Source: Cupriavidus sp. D39 (GTDB lineage: Bacteria; Pseudomonadota; Gammaproteobacteria; Burkholderiales; Burkholderiaceae). From it: a stretch of 64,000 nt of DNA. The position numbers were made by a program, and so were the translations under genes. Where the stretch lies: positions 186,001-250,000 of the forward strand of contig NZ_JAPNLE010000001.1 in NCBI RefSeq assembly GCF_026627925.1. The letters run 5' to 3'. The notes below the pieces were generated by a model, which ran no database searches, was not told the origin of the DNA, and worked only from the letters and a program-made list of their open reading frames with translations. Shown here one piece after another: positions 1 to 8,314 of the stretch (positions are counted from its first letter, which is position 1; each line of letters begins with the position of its first letter).

Positions 1-204
1 GTCAACCTGTCATCAAAGGCGGGCAAATTCCTTTCCCTGGCAAGCACGCTGTTCGAGGGCGCCCGATATCGACCTCGAGGGGCGGAGCAGTTTCTGAAGA
101 CTGGGAGTAGACCTTGGCTTCCCCGAAATGGCGACAGGACAATCTGCAACGATGACGAGGTCCGGTACATGCGGCACATCAATCTGGACTTGGTGCGGCG
201 CTAA
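1..204 (+). CDS. Partial unidentified protein, C-terminal 67 residues
   Basis: Frame 1 is open from the first base of the window to a TAA at 202-204, so only the C-terminus of a protein is visible. It ends only 2 bp before the start of the Tn3-family transposase gene, which suggests translational coupling and a role in the same transposon (inference). The tail is rich in Arg and Asp and shows no motif I recognise. A recombinase or accessory transposition protein is possible from context alone. The upstream sequence is needed to identify it. Confidence 0.5.
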   Translation, partial: VNLSSKAGKFLSLASTLFEGARYRPRGAEQFLKTGSRPWLPRNGDRTICNDDEVRYMRHINLDLVRR

Positions 205-206
205 GG

Positions 207-3191
207 ATGCAGCCGATCCACGATACCGCCTATCCAGCGCTGCCGGCCGAGCTTACCGCCGCCGAACTGGAAGCTGCGTTCACGCCAACACCGACCGAGA
301 TCCGCTTCGCGCGCAGACAGTCTCGTCGGGCCTCAACGACGGTCCTGATTCTCGTGCAGCTCAAACTGCTGCAGCGCCTTGGCTACTTCCCCATGCTGGC
401 TGATGTGCCACCTATCGTGATCGATCACGTGCGCGCCGCACTGCGATCCCCTGCCCTGTCCCGTGCAACCGTCAAGCACTACGATGCCTCTGGCACACGC
501 TCCCGGCATCAGAAGTTGCTACGCGGGTATCTCCACATTCGACCGGTAGACGCCAACGCGCTGAAATGGCTGGAGGCGCTCGCAACCGATGCGGCGCACA
601 CCAAGGTCGAATTACCCGACATCGTCAACGTGCTGATCGAAGAGCTGATCCGGGTACGGTGCGAACTGCCGCCCCTTGCCAGCCTGCACCGAATGGCAAC
701 CCAGGCCCGCAGCCGGTGCAATGACGCCATCTATCGTGCCATCTCGGATTCGCTCGAGGGCGCGCTGATTGCCCGGATTGAGGCGTTGTTTGACGGTCAG
801 GTCGGCAAATCCGGGTGGGACCAGCTCAAGCGCGAGCCCAAGCGCCCTGGCGCGCGCGAAATCGCAAGCTTCCTCAAACACATCCAGGCCCTGCGGAACC
901 TGGCCGACGGTCTGCCGCAGGCGCCGGCCTTGCTTTCCGTGAGCAAACGCACGCAACTGGTGACGGAGGCCCGGGCGCTTGACATCGCTGAGCTCAGGTC
1001 GCTCAAGCCAGCCAAACGATACACTTTGGCAGTGCTCTTCATTCGCGCGCAGTTGCAGAAGGCGCTCGATGATGTGGCGGAAATCTTCATCAAAGTTATG
1101 CGCAAGCTCGAGTCCCTCGCCAGGACCCGGCTGCAGCAATATCAGCTCGCGCATGCGGACACATTGGAAGACCTGGTCGGCCAGTTCCGTGATGTGCTGC
1201 AGGTCCTGGTGGATGACGGCATTGCCGACATCTTCCGGCTGGATAAGGTGCGTGAAGTGCTCGGCAACGATGTAGCGGGCGCGCTTGCCCGCTGCAATGA
1301 GCATATCGCGTACGCTGGCAACTTCGATCTGCCATTCATGCTGGCGCCGTACCGCCAGCAGCGCTCCCTGCTCTTTCAGTGCCTTGAGGTCCTGCCGCTC
1401 AAATCCAGTTCGCGGGACAAGACGGTCTTGGTGGCACTGGCCTGGATACAGGGCTTCCGGACCTCGCACCGCGAACATCTGCAACTCACCGACGACGATC
1501 TGCTGAACCTTCCGCTCGACTGGATCCCGGCCAAGTGGGAGAAAGCCATCTTTCCCGACGGCCGGAGTACTCGTCTGCTCCATCGCAGGTACTTTGAGCT
1601 GTGCGTGTTCGATCAGGTCATCCGTGAGCTGAGTTCGGGCGATCTTTTCGTGGAGGGCAGCGACCGTTTTGATGACTTCCGCGTCCATCAGGTATCGGAG
1701 GAGGTGTTCGAGCGGGAGCTACCGCACTACTGTGACATCGTTGGCCTGCCAACGGAAGGCAAGAGCTTCGTCAGGACGCTGTGGGACAGCCTGAACACTG
1801 CACTCGATGAGGTGGATGCAAACTTCCCTGAGAACGACAGCATCGAGTTCGGAGAACAGGGTCTGATCATCCACCGGCCCGGCAAGGCGCCTGACCCGCC
1901 TAACATGATGCTGATCGACCAGGCCATCACTGCGTCAATGCCGCAGATCAGCATCCTCGACGTGCTGACCGAGACGGAGCAATGGCTGAATCTGCATAAA
2001 CTATTCGGGCCGTTGTCCGGCTTCGATGGCAAGCTAGACGACCCTCGCAAGCGCGTTATCTGCACGCTGTTCTGCTACGGTTGCAACCTGGGGCCGAGCC
2101 AGACGGCCCGGTCCGTCAAGGGGCTGAGTCGCAAGCAAATTGCATGGCTGAACCTGCGTCACGTCACCGAAGAACGGCTCGATAAAGCCATTGTGAAGGT
2201 CATCAATGCGTACAATCAGTTCGCGCTACCGAAGTACTGGGGCAGTGGCAAACGCGCGTCCGCGGATGGCACGAAGTGGAATCTCTATGAGCAGAATCTG
2301 CTGTCGGAGTATCACATCCGTTATGGCGGGTACGGCGGGATTGGCTACTACCATGTCTCCGACATGTACATCGCGCTCTTCAGCAACTTCATTCCGTGCG
2401 GCGTGCATGAGGCGGTGTACATCCTGGACGGGCTCATCAGAAATGGCTCTGAGATTCAGCCGGATACCATTCACGGTGACACCCAGGCGCAGAGCGGACC
2501 GGTGTTTGGTTTGTCCTACCTACTGGGTATCAACCTAATGCCGCGCATGCGCAATATCAAAGATCTGGTGCTGTACAAGGCGGACCGGCGACGCAGATAC
2601 GACCATATCGAGCGGCTGTGCCGCCGGTCCATCGACTGGGACCTGATCCAACGACACTATCCCGACATGATGCGCGTTGCCGTCTCGATCAAGGCCGGCA
2701 AGATGACGCCGTCAACCATCCTGCGCCGACTGGGTTCAGAGAGCACGAAGAATAAGCTTTACTTTGCGTTCCGGGAACTTGGCCGCGTCGTCCGCACGCT
2801 GTTCTTGCTGAAGTACCTGAACGACCCGGAGCTCCGGCGCACCATTCATGCCGCGACGAACAAGAGCGAGCAGTTCAATGACTTCGCGCAGTGGTTGATG
2901 TTTGGTGGCGACGGCATCATCGCCGAAAATCTACGGCACGAACAGCGCAAGGTGATCAAGTACAACCAGTTGGTCGCCAACATGGTCATCCTCCACAACG
3001 TTCAGTGGATGTCGCGCAAGCTCAAGGATTTGCAGGAGCGCGGGCACCCGGTGAATGCCGAAGTGCTCAAGGCGCTGTCGCCATACCGCCGCGAGCATAT
3101 CAAGCGGTTCGGAGATTACCTACTCGACTTGCAGCGGCGCGTGCCGCCACTCGATCCATCGATCGATTTTCTAGTCAAATCAGCGGCTTAG
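207..3191 (+). CDS. tnpA: Tn3-family transposase TnpA
   Basis: A 994-residue protein, the usual size of Tn3-family transposases (about 950-1000). These enzymes catalyse replicative transposition by joining transposon ends to target DNA. The N-terminal ~170 residues have the Arg-rich DNA-binding look of the DUF4158 region. The C-terminal half carries the family DDE domain: Asp687 in a SADGTKW motif, Asp758 in HGDTQAQSG, and a candidate Glu near 912 in RHEQRK followed by a conserved Asn-rich helix. No stop or frameshift is seen. The start at 207 is 2 bp after the stop of the upstream partial gene. No resolvase gene or clear terminal inverted repeat was found in the 80 bp after the stop, so the transposon's right end is unresolved. 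Confidence 0.95.
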   Translation: MQPIHDTAYPALPAELTAAELEAAFTPTPTEIRFARRQSRRASTTVLILVQLKLLQRLGYFPMLADVPPIVIDHVRAALRSPALSRATVKHYDASGTRSRHQKLLRGYLHIRPVDANALKWLEALATDAAHTKVELPDIVNVLIEELIRVRCELPPLASLHRMATQARSRCNDAIYRAISDSLEGALIARIEALFDGQVGKSGWDQLKREPKRPGAREIASFLKHIQALRNLADGLPQAPALLSVSKRTQLVTEARALDIAELRSLKPAKRYTLAVLFIRAQLQKALDDVAEIFIKVMRKLESLARTRLQQYQLAHADTLEDLVGQFRDVLQVLVDDGIADIFRLDKVREVLGNDVAGALARCNEHIAYAGNFDLPFMLAPYRQQRSLLFQCLEVLPLKSSSRDKTVLVALAWIQGFRTSHREHLQLTDDDLLNLPLDWIPAKWEKAIFPDGRSTRLLHRRYFELCVFDQVIRELSSGDLFVEGSDRFDDFRVHQVSEEVFERELPHYCDIVGLPTEGKSFVRTLWDSLNTALDEVDANFPENDSIEFGEQGLIIHRPGKAPDPPNMMLIDQAITASMPQISILDVLTETEQWLNLHKLFGPLSGFDGKLDDPRKRVICTLFCYGCNLGPSQTARSVKGLSRKQIAWLNLRHVTEERLDKAIVKVINAYNQFALPKYWGSGKRASADGTKWNLYEQNLLSEYHIRYGGYGGIGYYHVSDMYIALFSNFIPCGVHEAVYILDGLIRNGSEIQPDTIHGDTQAQSGPVFGLSYLLGINLMPRMRNIKDLVLYKADRRRRYDHIERLCRRSIDWDLIQRHYPDMMRVAVSIKAGKMTPSTILRRLGSESTKNKLYFAFRELGRVVRTLFLLKYLNDPELRRTIHAATNKSEQFNDFAQWLMFGGDGIIAENLRHEQRKVIKYNQLVANMVILHNVQWMSRKLKDLQERGHPVNAEVLKALSPYRREHIKRFGDYLLDLQRRVPPLDPSIDFLVKSAA

Positions 3192-3268
3192 CCGAGATGT
3201 GGCGGATTTTTTCGAATCCCGGCCACCCCTCTATTTGTCCTCGTGCATCGTCTTCTGGCTCGGCTCAG

Positions 3269-3769
3269 TTAGCGTAACCTCTCTTTCTTAGCCTCCGCGC
3301 GCTGCCTCTCAGCTTCGGCCATCGCGATCGGCCCTTCGTCACGGAAATTCAGTGACGGCAGTTGAAGCTCACCGTACCAGCACCGACTGGTGATGTTCGA
3401 CACTTGCTCTCGGATTGCACCGTATAGGAGTGAAGCTCCGTTAACAACTGCTATATCTGCCCTCAGCACAGGATCAGGCAGGCCGTGTGGGATAGAGAAG
3501 TAACCCACGCATGCCACGTCGATCTTGTATGGAATGACCTTGTCCGGGCCATCATTCACCTGGATTGACAAGCTAACCATGTAATCGCGCGCCTCTTGCC
3601 CCTCGGCATGGTCGGCTACGGCATGTGTCAACGAACAATTAATGTTGACACCATTAGTGTCAATGGCGCCAACTCGTTGCACAGGCGTCAAGATCTCAGG
3701 TTCGTCACGCGGAAAGACGCCGACATGCAAGAACTTAATCGAGTTGAGTGTCAGGGGACTAGCTTTCAT
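3269..3769 (-). CDS. SecB-like chaperone of a toxin-antitoxin-chaperone module
   Basis: A 166-residue protein resembling SecB, the cytosolic export chaperone that holds client proteins unfolded. The C-terminal segment contains the family-like stretch GASLLYGAIREQVSNITSR followed by a Gly-x-Leu-x-Leu-Pro-Ser-Leu-Asn-Phe strand. Its start lies 2 bp after the stop of the antitoxin gene, and the toxin gene precedes both, all on the minus strand. In known toxin-antitoxin-chaperone systems (e.g. HigBA with Rv1957 of Mycobacterium tuberculosis) a dedicated SecB-like protein protects an otherwise unstable antitoxin; that role is inferred here from position. The last ~20 residues are Glu/Arg-rich and probably a disordered tail. 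A solitary SecB paralogue for export is less likely given the tight operon. Confidence 0.8.
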   Translation of the reverse strand: MKASPLTLNSIKFLHVGVFPRDEPEILTPVQRVGAIDTNGVNINCSLTHAVADHAEGQEARDYMVSLSIQVNDGPDKVIPYKIDVACVGYFSIPHGLPDPVLRADIAVVNGASLLYGAIREQVSNITSRCWYGELQLPSLNFRDEGPIAMAEAERQRAEAKKERLR

Positions 3770-3771
3770 AC

Positions 3772-4521
3772 CTACGCGGCCAACCTATAGGTCATCTCGA
3801 CAGGAACCTCATTGGAAGTATCATCGATCACGGACAATCCGAAGTCGTAGCCGGATGGCTTGAACCACCCAAAGACGGAAGAATCCTCAGGAGTCGCAGT
3901 CGCATTCGGGTCCGAGGTTACAAGTGTTCCTTCTTCGATGACTTCGTCCACAAACACCTTTGCGTAGCACGAAACAGGCGAATCGAGCAGCACATGACTT
4001 AGGACGGCGTGCACCACCGCCTTCGTATTCTTCCCGCAAAGCGCGACGTCTACCAAAGCAGATATCCGGTCCACTTCCTTGCAGCAAAGGTCCGTAGCAA
4101 TCTCGTGCTCATCGGCATAGTGCGCGAGCCATGCCATAGCGGAAGGCACCTGTGCCGCAACCCGGATCAACTTATCCATTGCGAGGGACTGCGTCACGTC
4201 ACCCGACTCATACTTTGAGAATGCGACCGGACCACCACCGAACAGCTTTGCCGCTTGGCCCTGCGTCAGGCCAGCAGCGGAGCGGATAGCAAAAATTTCG
4301 TGCCCCGTCAGCAGGCCATCTAACCCTTTGCGCAACTCAACCACGGCGCGCTTGTTTTGGCGCATGTCTGCCGCCGACGCGTAGTCGCTACCGCACTCGT
4401 CGCAGCGCGACATTACGAAGGGCACTTGATACATTCCCCCCTTGTGCTCGATCTCATTGTGTCCATGAATGGACGCGACATGGCCTTCCCCGCACACATC
4501 GCAGAGAACATGCGTAGTCAT
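3772..4521 (-). CDS. MqsA-like antitoxin with long C-terminal extension
   Basis: A 249-residue protein. Cys7, Cys10, Cys40 and Cys43 form a zinc-binding N-terminal domain with nearly the same spacing as E. coli MqsA. Residues about 72-130 form an Xre-type helix-turn-helix with the MqsA-like core GLTQGQAAKLFGGG...AFSKYE. MqsA itself is about 131 residues, so roughly 118 extra residues follow; they may be the chaperone-addiction region recognised by the SecB-like protein encoded next (inference from tripartite systems). It should bind and neutralise the toxin and repress the operon. The toxin gene ends 12 bp upstream and the chaperone gene begins 2 bp downstream, so the three form one operon. 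Confidence 0.82.
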   Translation of the reverse strand: MTTHVLCDVCGEGHVASIHGHNEIEHKGGMYQVPFVMSRCDECGSDYASAADMRQNKRAVVELRKGLDGLLTGHEIFAIRSAAGLTQGQAAKLFGGGPVAFSKYESGDVTQSLAMDKLIRVAAQVPSAMAWLAHYADEHEIATDLCCKEVDRISALVDVALCGKNTKAVVHAVLSHVLLDSPVSCYAKVFVDEVIEEGTLVTSDPNATATPEDSSVFGWFKPSGYDFGLSVIDDTSNEVPVEMTYRLAA

Positions 4522-4533
4522 CTGGATCTCCTG

Positions 4534-4983
4534 TTACTGATGCATTGAGACGAGTAAGATCACTTTGCCACTACGATTGATGGCAAGCTTGACGTAGTAC
4601 TCTTGAGTGATGTCTTTGTAGGCGTACTTATTCCATTCCAGGCGGATCAGTACGTAGACATCACATGCGGCCCAAGGGCCATTCGGGTTCTTTTCACACC
4701 ACTCGGCACCCTTGTAGGTGCCTTTCAGAACAGCGTCTTTGACCAGGGCGGCTAGCTGTTGGTCGTCCAACTCGTACTTCTGGGCGTCTTTAGCGCACTT
4801 TTCCGTGAATGAAATGATGGTCGCATCGCTTTCGTCCTCAGCTATTACTTCATCGAGCAGTGCAATGAGAGCGGCGGGGTCGTAAAGTGGCGCATGTGTC
4901 CTCCCCTGTATTTGGCGGTCCCCTCCGGACTCTGAGGGACTTGCTCCGGCGTACTGGCTTACGTTTTTTCGATTATTTACCAC
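4534..4983 (-). CDS. MqsR-like toxin
   Basis: A 149-residue protein from a GTG start at 4983, the only plausible start in the frame. MqsR toxins are mRNA interferases of about 100 residues; this protein has an extra N-terminal ~28 residues before the THAPLYD motif. The C-terminal half has a Trp-rich DVYVL strand and ends with KLAINRSGKVILLVSMHQ, which resembles the MqsR C-terminal strands. The assignment rests mainly on its place directly upstream of an MqsA-like antitoxin. The order toxin-antitoxin-chaperone matches toxin-first tripartite systems. The start codon lies inside a perfect palindrome, a likely operator. A different RelE-fold toxin is possible. Confidence 0.65.
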   Translation of the reverse strand: MVNNRKNVSQYAGASPSESGGDRQIQGRTHAPLYDPAALIALLDEVIAEDESDATIISFTEKCAKDAQKYELDDQQLAALVKDAVLKGTYKGAEWCEKNPNGPWAACDVYVLIRLEWNKYAYKDITQEYYVKLAINRSGKVILLVSMHQ

Positions 4984-4991
4984 CGTGGTAA
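4977..4991. promoter_or_regulatory. Palindromic operator of the toxin-antitoxin-chaperone operon
   Basis: A perfect 15-bp palindrome, TTACCAC-C-GTGGTAA, covers the GTG start of the toxin gene. MqsA-type antitoxins bind short palindromes in their own promoters, so this is the best candidate binding site of the encoded antitoxin. Its sequence differs from the E. coli mqsRA palindrome. A second weaker inverted repeat (CTAGC...GCTAG) lies about 30 bp upstream. Confidence 0.55.
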
Positions 4992-5102
4992 GTTCCGCAA
5001 GAGTTTTCTAGCCATTCGCAGCTAGTGTTTGTTCGGTTTGCCACACAAATTAGTGATCCTTGAGTCACGCTAACTAACTCTTGGGAGGACTGTTTCTAGA
5101 TG

Positions 5103-5222
5103 TTACCAAAGCCGCTCAGCTAAGTCGCTACCCCTCAAGTTGGCGTACCTCCGCAAGACGGTCAGCGTCTTGTGTCCGGTAATCTTCGCGATCTGCAAAT
5201 CTGTAAGGTGGTCTTTAAGCTA
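5103..5222 (-). pseudogene. Tyrosine recombinase (integrase) C-terminal remnant
   Basis: Read on the minus strand this stretch encodes the end of a phage-type integrase: DLQIAKITGHKTLTVLRRYA with the His and the Tyr nucleophile of the active site, then a terminator codon at 5105-5103. The homology stops abruptly at about 5222, where the H-NS-like gene neighbourhood begins, so only the last ~38 residues survive. It marks an old integration or deletion boundary between the toxin operon and the next genes. Confidence 0.75.
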
Positions 5223-5307
5223 CATCAGAATGTCCTCTGGATAGACGACCGACCGAGCGGCTCCCGATGGAGCGGGAAAGGAAATCGAAGTGGTAGCTCG
5301 CCACCCG

Positions 5308-5554
5308 CTAGACGCGGAAATGTCCCCCATCCCCCGGCGCGGATCGCGCGCTGCAGCCAGTCCGGCATGGCGCCGCGGCCGTCGCAACCCTGCCCCTGCG
5401 CATTGTGGTAGCGCACCGCTCCTGGCGTTGGAGTCGGCGGCGGCTCGGCAAGACAGCCGGCGGCCTGCAAGTCGGCCAGGCTCAGCCCATGCTGGGCCAT
5501 CTGGATGCGGATCCAGGTAATCGCTTCGGCGCGCTCGATTTCGATCGACATCAT
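5308..5554 (-). pseudogene. H-NS-like small nucleoid protein, frameshifted at the C-terminus
   Basis: The protein starts with a short helix (ITWIRIQMAQHGLSLADL), then a Pro-rich linker and the H-NS-type DNA-binding motif RYHNAQGQGCDGRGAMPDWL. H-NS proteins silence AT-rich foreign DNA. The natural ending appears to be ...RAGDGGHFRV followed by TAG at 5308-5310, but a C5 run at 5331-5335 puts it out of frame by +1; as read, translation would continue to 5225. At ~80 residues it is shorter than typical H-NS (about 100-130) and lacks the usual long dimerisation helix. A second gene of the same small family lies at 8991-9592. The frameshift may be a sequencing error. Confidence 0.7.
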
Positions 5555-5774
5555 TTTAGGTGCACAGATTTGAGGAAGCTGCGGAGCAGGATCCAGCGTT
5601 GTCGTCTCAAAGACCGTTGGGCCTCAACATTGTTCCGGCGGATCGACGGTGTAAAGTAACCGGCTCCCTTGGGGATTGGGAATCATGTGGTCACCCCGCC
5701 GCTTAAAAATTAATCAGACCCGAGGAGCCCGCCGGGCATCTGTCCTCGTGCGGCTTGTCCACAGGCTTGTCCCC

Positions 5775-6845
5775 TCAGGCCGGCCCCGGCTTGAACTTGG
5801 TGCGCGTCACCGGCGCCCCGCGCTTGGTAGTTGCCAGGCGGCGCGACGCGGTGGCTTCGGCTTGCGCGCGCTCGGCCCGCCGCAGCGCCGCTTCCAGTTC
5901 GGCCCGCAGCCCGTCTTGGGCCGCCTGCCCTCGCCCGAGCGCCTGCGCTGTCTCCGCCAGTTGCAGGCTGAGCGTATCGCGCTCGGCCTGCAGTCGCGCC
6001 CGCGCCTCCGCGCCGGCCACGGCGGCGTCTTGCGCCCTCGCCTGCACCGCCGCCAGCTCAGCGCGCTGGTCCGCGAGCGCCTGCTCGGCCTTCTGGCGCA
6101 ACGTACGCTCCTGGTCGATCTCGCGCAGCGCGCGGCGCTCCGTGGCCTCGGCGCGTTCCTGCGCGACGGCCACCTGCGCGCGGGTGCGCTCCAGATCCGT
6201 CGAGAATTGGGTACGCAGCTCCAGCAACTGCCGCTCGAGCGCCTCCGCCTGGCGTACGCCCTCCTCGTGACGCGCCCGCGCGGCCGCGTGGGCCTGGCGC
6301 TCGGCTTCCAGTTCGCCTTGTAGCGCCGCGTGCGCTTGCTGGGCGGCATCGAGCCCGGCCTGCACGGCGGCGGTCTCCTGCTCGGCCACCACCACCGCGG
6401 CCCGCGCCAAGTCGCGCTGCGCTTCCGCCTCGCTCGCCTGCCACCGCGCATCAGCCCGCAGCGCGGCCAGTTCGCCGGCGGCGGCCTCGTTGGCGGCCTG
6501 CCAGATCGGCTGCACGGCGTCGGCGGCGATCGCCTTGAGCGCATCCGGCAGTTCGGGGTGCGCGATGGTCACGTGCATCTTGTCGCGCAAGTCTTGCCAG
6601 AACCGCGCCAGCACCTCGGTGGGCGTGCCCATGCTGCCCTTGCGCACCAGGCCGTAGAGCTTGTTGGCGGTGGGCGTGATGCCGTACCGGAAGAACAGCA
6701 GGGCGCAGACCTCGCGGTAGAGCGCGCGGGTCTCGGGGAACTGCACACGCAGGGTGGCCACGTCGGCGGCGAGCGTGGCCTGCAGGGCGGCGTTGGGCAC
6801 GGCCTCACTGGGCATGGGCGGCGGGGACGCGGGGCTGGCGGGCAT
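5775..6845 (-). CDS. kfrA: KfrA-like plasmid DNA-binding coiled-coil protein
   Basis: A protein of about 356 residues. The N-terminal ~120 residues match the KfrA N-terminal DNA-binding domain (FPETRALYREVCALLFFRYG, TANKLYGLVRKGSM). The rest is a very long Ala/Glu/Arg coiled coil that ends in a basic tail. KfrA proteins bind plasmid DNA, repress their own promoter and help segregation of low-copy plasmids. I prefer the ATG at 6845 over the upstream ATG at 6905, because the latter overlaps an AT-rich inverted repeat that is probably the autoregulatory operator. It is divergent from the tyrosine recombinase at 6978. GC content is high and the frame is intact. Confidence 0.9.
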   Translation of the reverse strand: MPASPASPPPMPSEAVPNAALQATLAADVATLRVQFPETRALYREVCALLFFRYGITPTANKLYGLVRKGSMGTPTEVLARFWQDLRDKMHVTIAHPELPDALKAIAADAVQPIWQAANEAAAGELAALRADARWQASEAEAQRDLARAAVVVAEQETAAVQAGLDAAQQAHAALQGELEAERQAHAAARARHEEGVRQAEALERQLLELRTQFSTDLERTRAQVAVAQERAEATERRALREIDQERTLRQKAEQALADQRAELAAVQARAQDAAVAGAEARARLQAERDTLSLQLAETAQALGRGQAAQDGLRAELEAALRRAERAQAEATASRRLATTKRGAPVTRTKFKPGPA

Positions 6846-6876
6846 GTTTGGGGGCCTGGCATTGTCAATTTCGTTA

Positions 6877-6902
6877 AATATTACTACGTAATACGTAATA
6901 TT
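6877..6902. promoter_or_regulatory. Inverted repeat, probable KfrA operator
   Basis: Arms AATATTAC (6877-6884) and GTAATATT (6895-6902) form a perfect 8-bp inverted repeat with two TACGTA steps between them. It lies in the short AT-rich gap between the divergent kfrA and recombinase genes. KfrA-family proteins autoregulate by binding repeats next to their own promoter, so this is the natural candidate site. Confidence 0.5.
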
Positions 6903-6923
6903 CATGACTACAAGAGCTTATCG

Positions 6924-6953
6924 TTAGACATAATTATTGTTCTGTCTATAATT
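6924..6953 (+). promoter_or_regulatory. Predicted promoter of the tyrosine recombinase gene
   Basis: TTAGAC at 6924-6929 and a perfect TATAAT at 6948-6953 are 18 bp apart, a good sigma-70 layout. ATAATTAT octamers flank it. Because the -10 box abuts the ATG at 6954, the downstream ATG at 6978 is the more likely start of the gene. Confidence 0.5.
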
Positions 6954-6977
6954 ATGGCTAATTTGAGAACGCGCCCC

Positions 6978-8195
6978 ATGGCATCCAGCCAGCTGCCCCT
7001 CGCCGCCCTGCCCGCCACCCCGCTCGAGCGCCTGCGCCCGCCCGCCGAACTCTCCGGCGCCGCCGGCAGCAACCGGGCGCGCGGCGGCACCCCGCAGATC
7101 TCGCCCGCCGACGACCTCGCCGCGGTGACAGCCTGGCTGGCCCGCTACGCCGACACCCCCGCCACCCTGCAGACCTATCGGCGCGAGGTGGAGCGGCTGC
7201 TGCTATGGGCCGTGATGCAGCACGGCAAGCCGCTGTCGTCGCTCACCCATGAAGATTTGCTGCGCTACGAGCGCTTCCTGGCCGATCCGCAGCCGGCCTG
7301 GCGCTGGGTGATGGCGTCGCGCAAGAAGCTGGCGCGCGGCGCGCCCGCGTGGCGGCCGTTTGCGGGGCCGCTGTCCCCGGCCAGCGCGCGCCACACCCTG
7401 GTGATCCTCAATGGCCTGTTCGCCTGGCTGGTCGACGCCGGCTACCTGGCCGGCAACCCGCTCTCGCTGGCGCGCAGCCGGCGCGGCACGGCCAAGCCAC
7501 GCATCACGCGCTACCTGAGCCACGAGATGTGGCAGGCGGTCAAGGACGCGATCGAGGCCATGCCGGGCACGCTCGAACGTGCGACCGAGCGCGAGCGCCT
7601 GCACGCGGCGCGCTGCCGCTGGCTCTTCACGGTGCTGTATCTGGGCGGCTTGCGGGCGGCCGAGGTGGCCGAGACCCGGATGGGCGCCTTCTTCGGCCGG
7701 CGCGACCGGGAGGGCCTGGAGCGCTGGTGGCTGGAGGTGACGGGCAAGGGCAGCAAGACGCGGCTGGTGCCCGCCACCGATGAGCTGATGGTGGAGCTGG
7801 CGCGCTATCGCGAGGCCTACGGCCTGCCGCCGATGCCATTGCCCGGCGAGGATCGCCCCATCGTGCTGCCGATCATCGGCAAGGAAAAACCCTTGTCGCG
7901 CGGCGCGCTGCACCTGGTGCTCAAGGAGATCTTCGCGCTGGCGGCCGAGCGCCTGCGCGCGCGCGGACCGGATTGGGCAAGCCGGGCCGCGGTGCTGGCC
8001 AGCGCCTCGGCGCACTGGCTGCGCCATACCGCGGGCTCGCACATGACCGACCAGCAGGTGGACCTGCGCTTCGTGCGGGACAATTTCGGGCACGCATCGA
8101 TTTCTACGACCAGCGCTTACCTGCACACGGAGGACGATGCCCGCCATGAGGCCACGCAGGAACGCCACCGGATCGGGTGGACGCGCGAAAAATGA
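6978..8195 (+). CDS. Tyrosine recombinase / integrase
   Basis: A protein of about 405 residues with a SAM-like N-terminal DNA-binding domain and a C-terminal catalytic domain. Active-site motifs are present: Arg in LGGLRAAE, Lys in GKGSKTR, His-x-x-Arg in HWLRHTAG, His in FGHASISTT and the Tyr nucleophile in SAYLH. Such recombinases cut and rejoin DNA at specific sites; next to kfrA on a plasmid it may resolve multimers or serve partition (inference). The catalytic domain has an insert of about 25 residues between the first Arg and the Lys motif. An alternative ATG at 6954 would add 8 residues but overlaps the predicted -10 box. Confidence 0.9.
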   Translation: MASSQLPLAALPATPLERLRPPAELSGAAGSNRARGGTPQISPADDLAAVTAWLARYADTPATLQTYRREVERLLLWAVMQHGKPLSSLTHEDLLRYERFLADPQPAWRWVMASRKKLARGAPAWRPFAGPLSPASARHTLVILNGLFAWLVDAGYLAGNPLSLARSRRGTAKPRITRYLSHEMWQAVKDAIEAMPGTLERATERERLHAARCRWLFTVLYLGGLRAAEVAETRMGAFFGRRDREGLERWWLEVTGKGSKTRLVPATDELMVELARYREAYGLPPMPLPGEDRPIVLPIIGKEKPLSRGALHLVLKEIFALAAERLRARGPDWASRAAVLASASAHWLRHTAGSHMTDQQVDLRFVRDNFGHASISTTSAYLHTEDDARHEATQERHRIGWTREK

Positions 8196-8314
8196 CCGGC
8201 GCCCCACCCTGCCAGGATGCCTGGTTTGGCCGAGGCCCCGCCGCGGCGTGGGCTGCGAGGCGAATTGCGAGGGTCTGCTCTACAATCGCATGACGCTTTT
8301 AATGGCTGGACACG

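Noticed and set aside
612..1688. Long minus-strand frame inside the Tn3 transposase gene
   Set aside because: Shadow of the well-supported tnpA on the other strand, with no domain or ribosome site.
6330..6977. N-terminal extension of the recombinase frame upstream of 6954
   Set aside because: It runs antisense through kfrA and across the divergent promoter; the gene clearly starts at 6954 or 6978.
7203..8207. Minus-strand frame of 334 residues opposite the tyrosine recombinase
   Set aside because: The recombinase has all catalytic motifs; the antisense frame has Arg/Gln/Ala-rich shadow composition.
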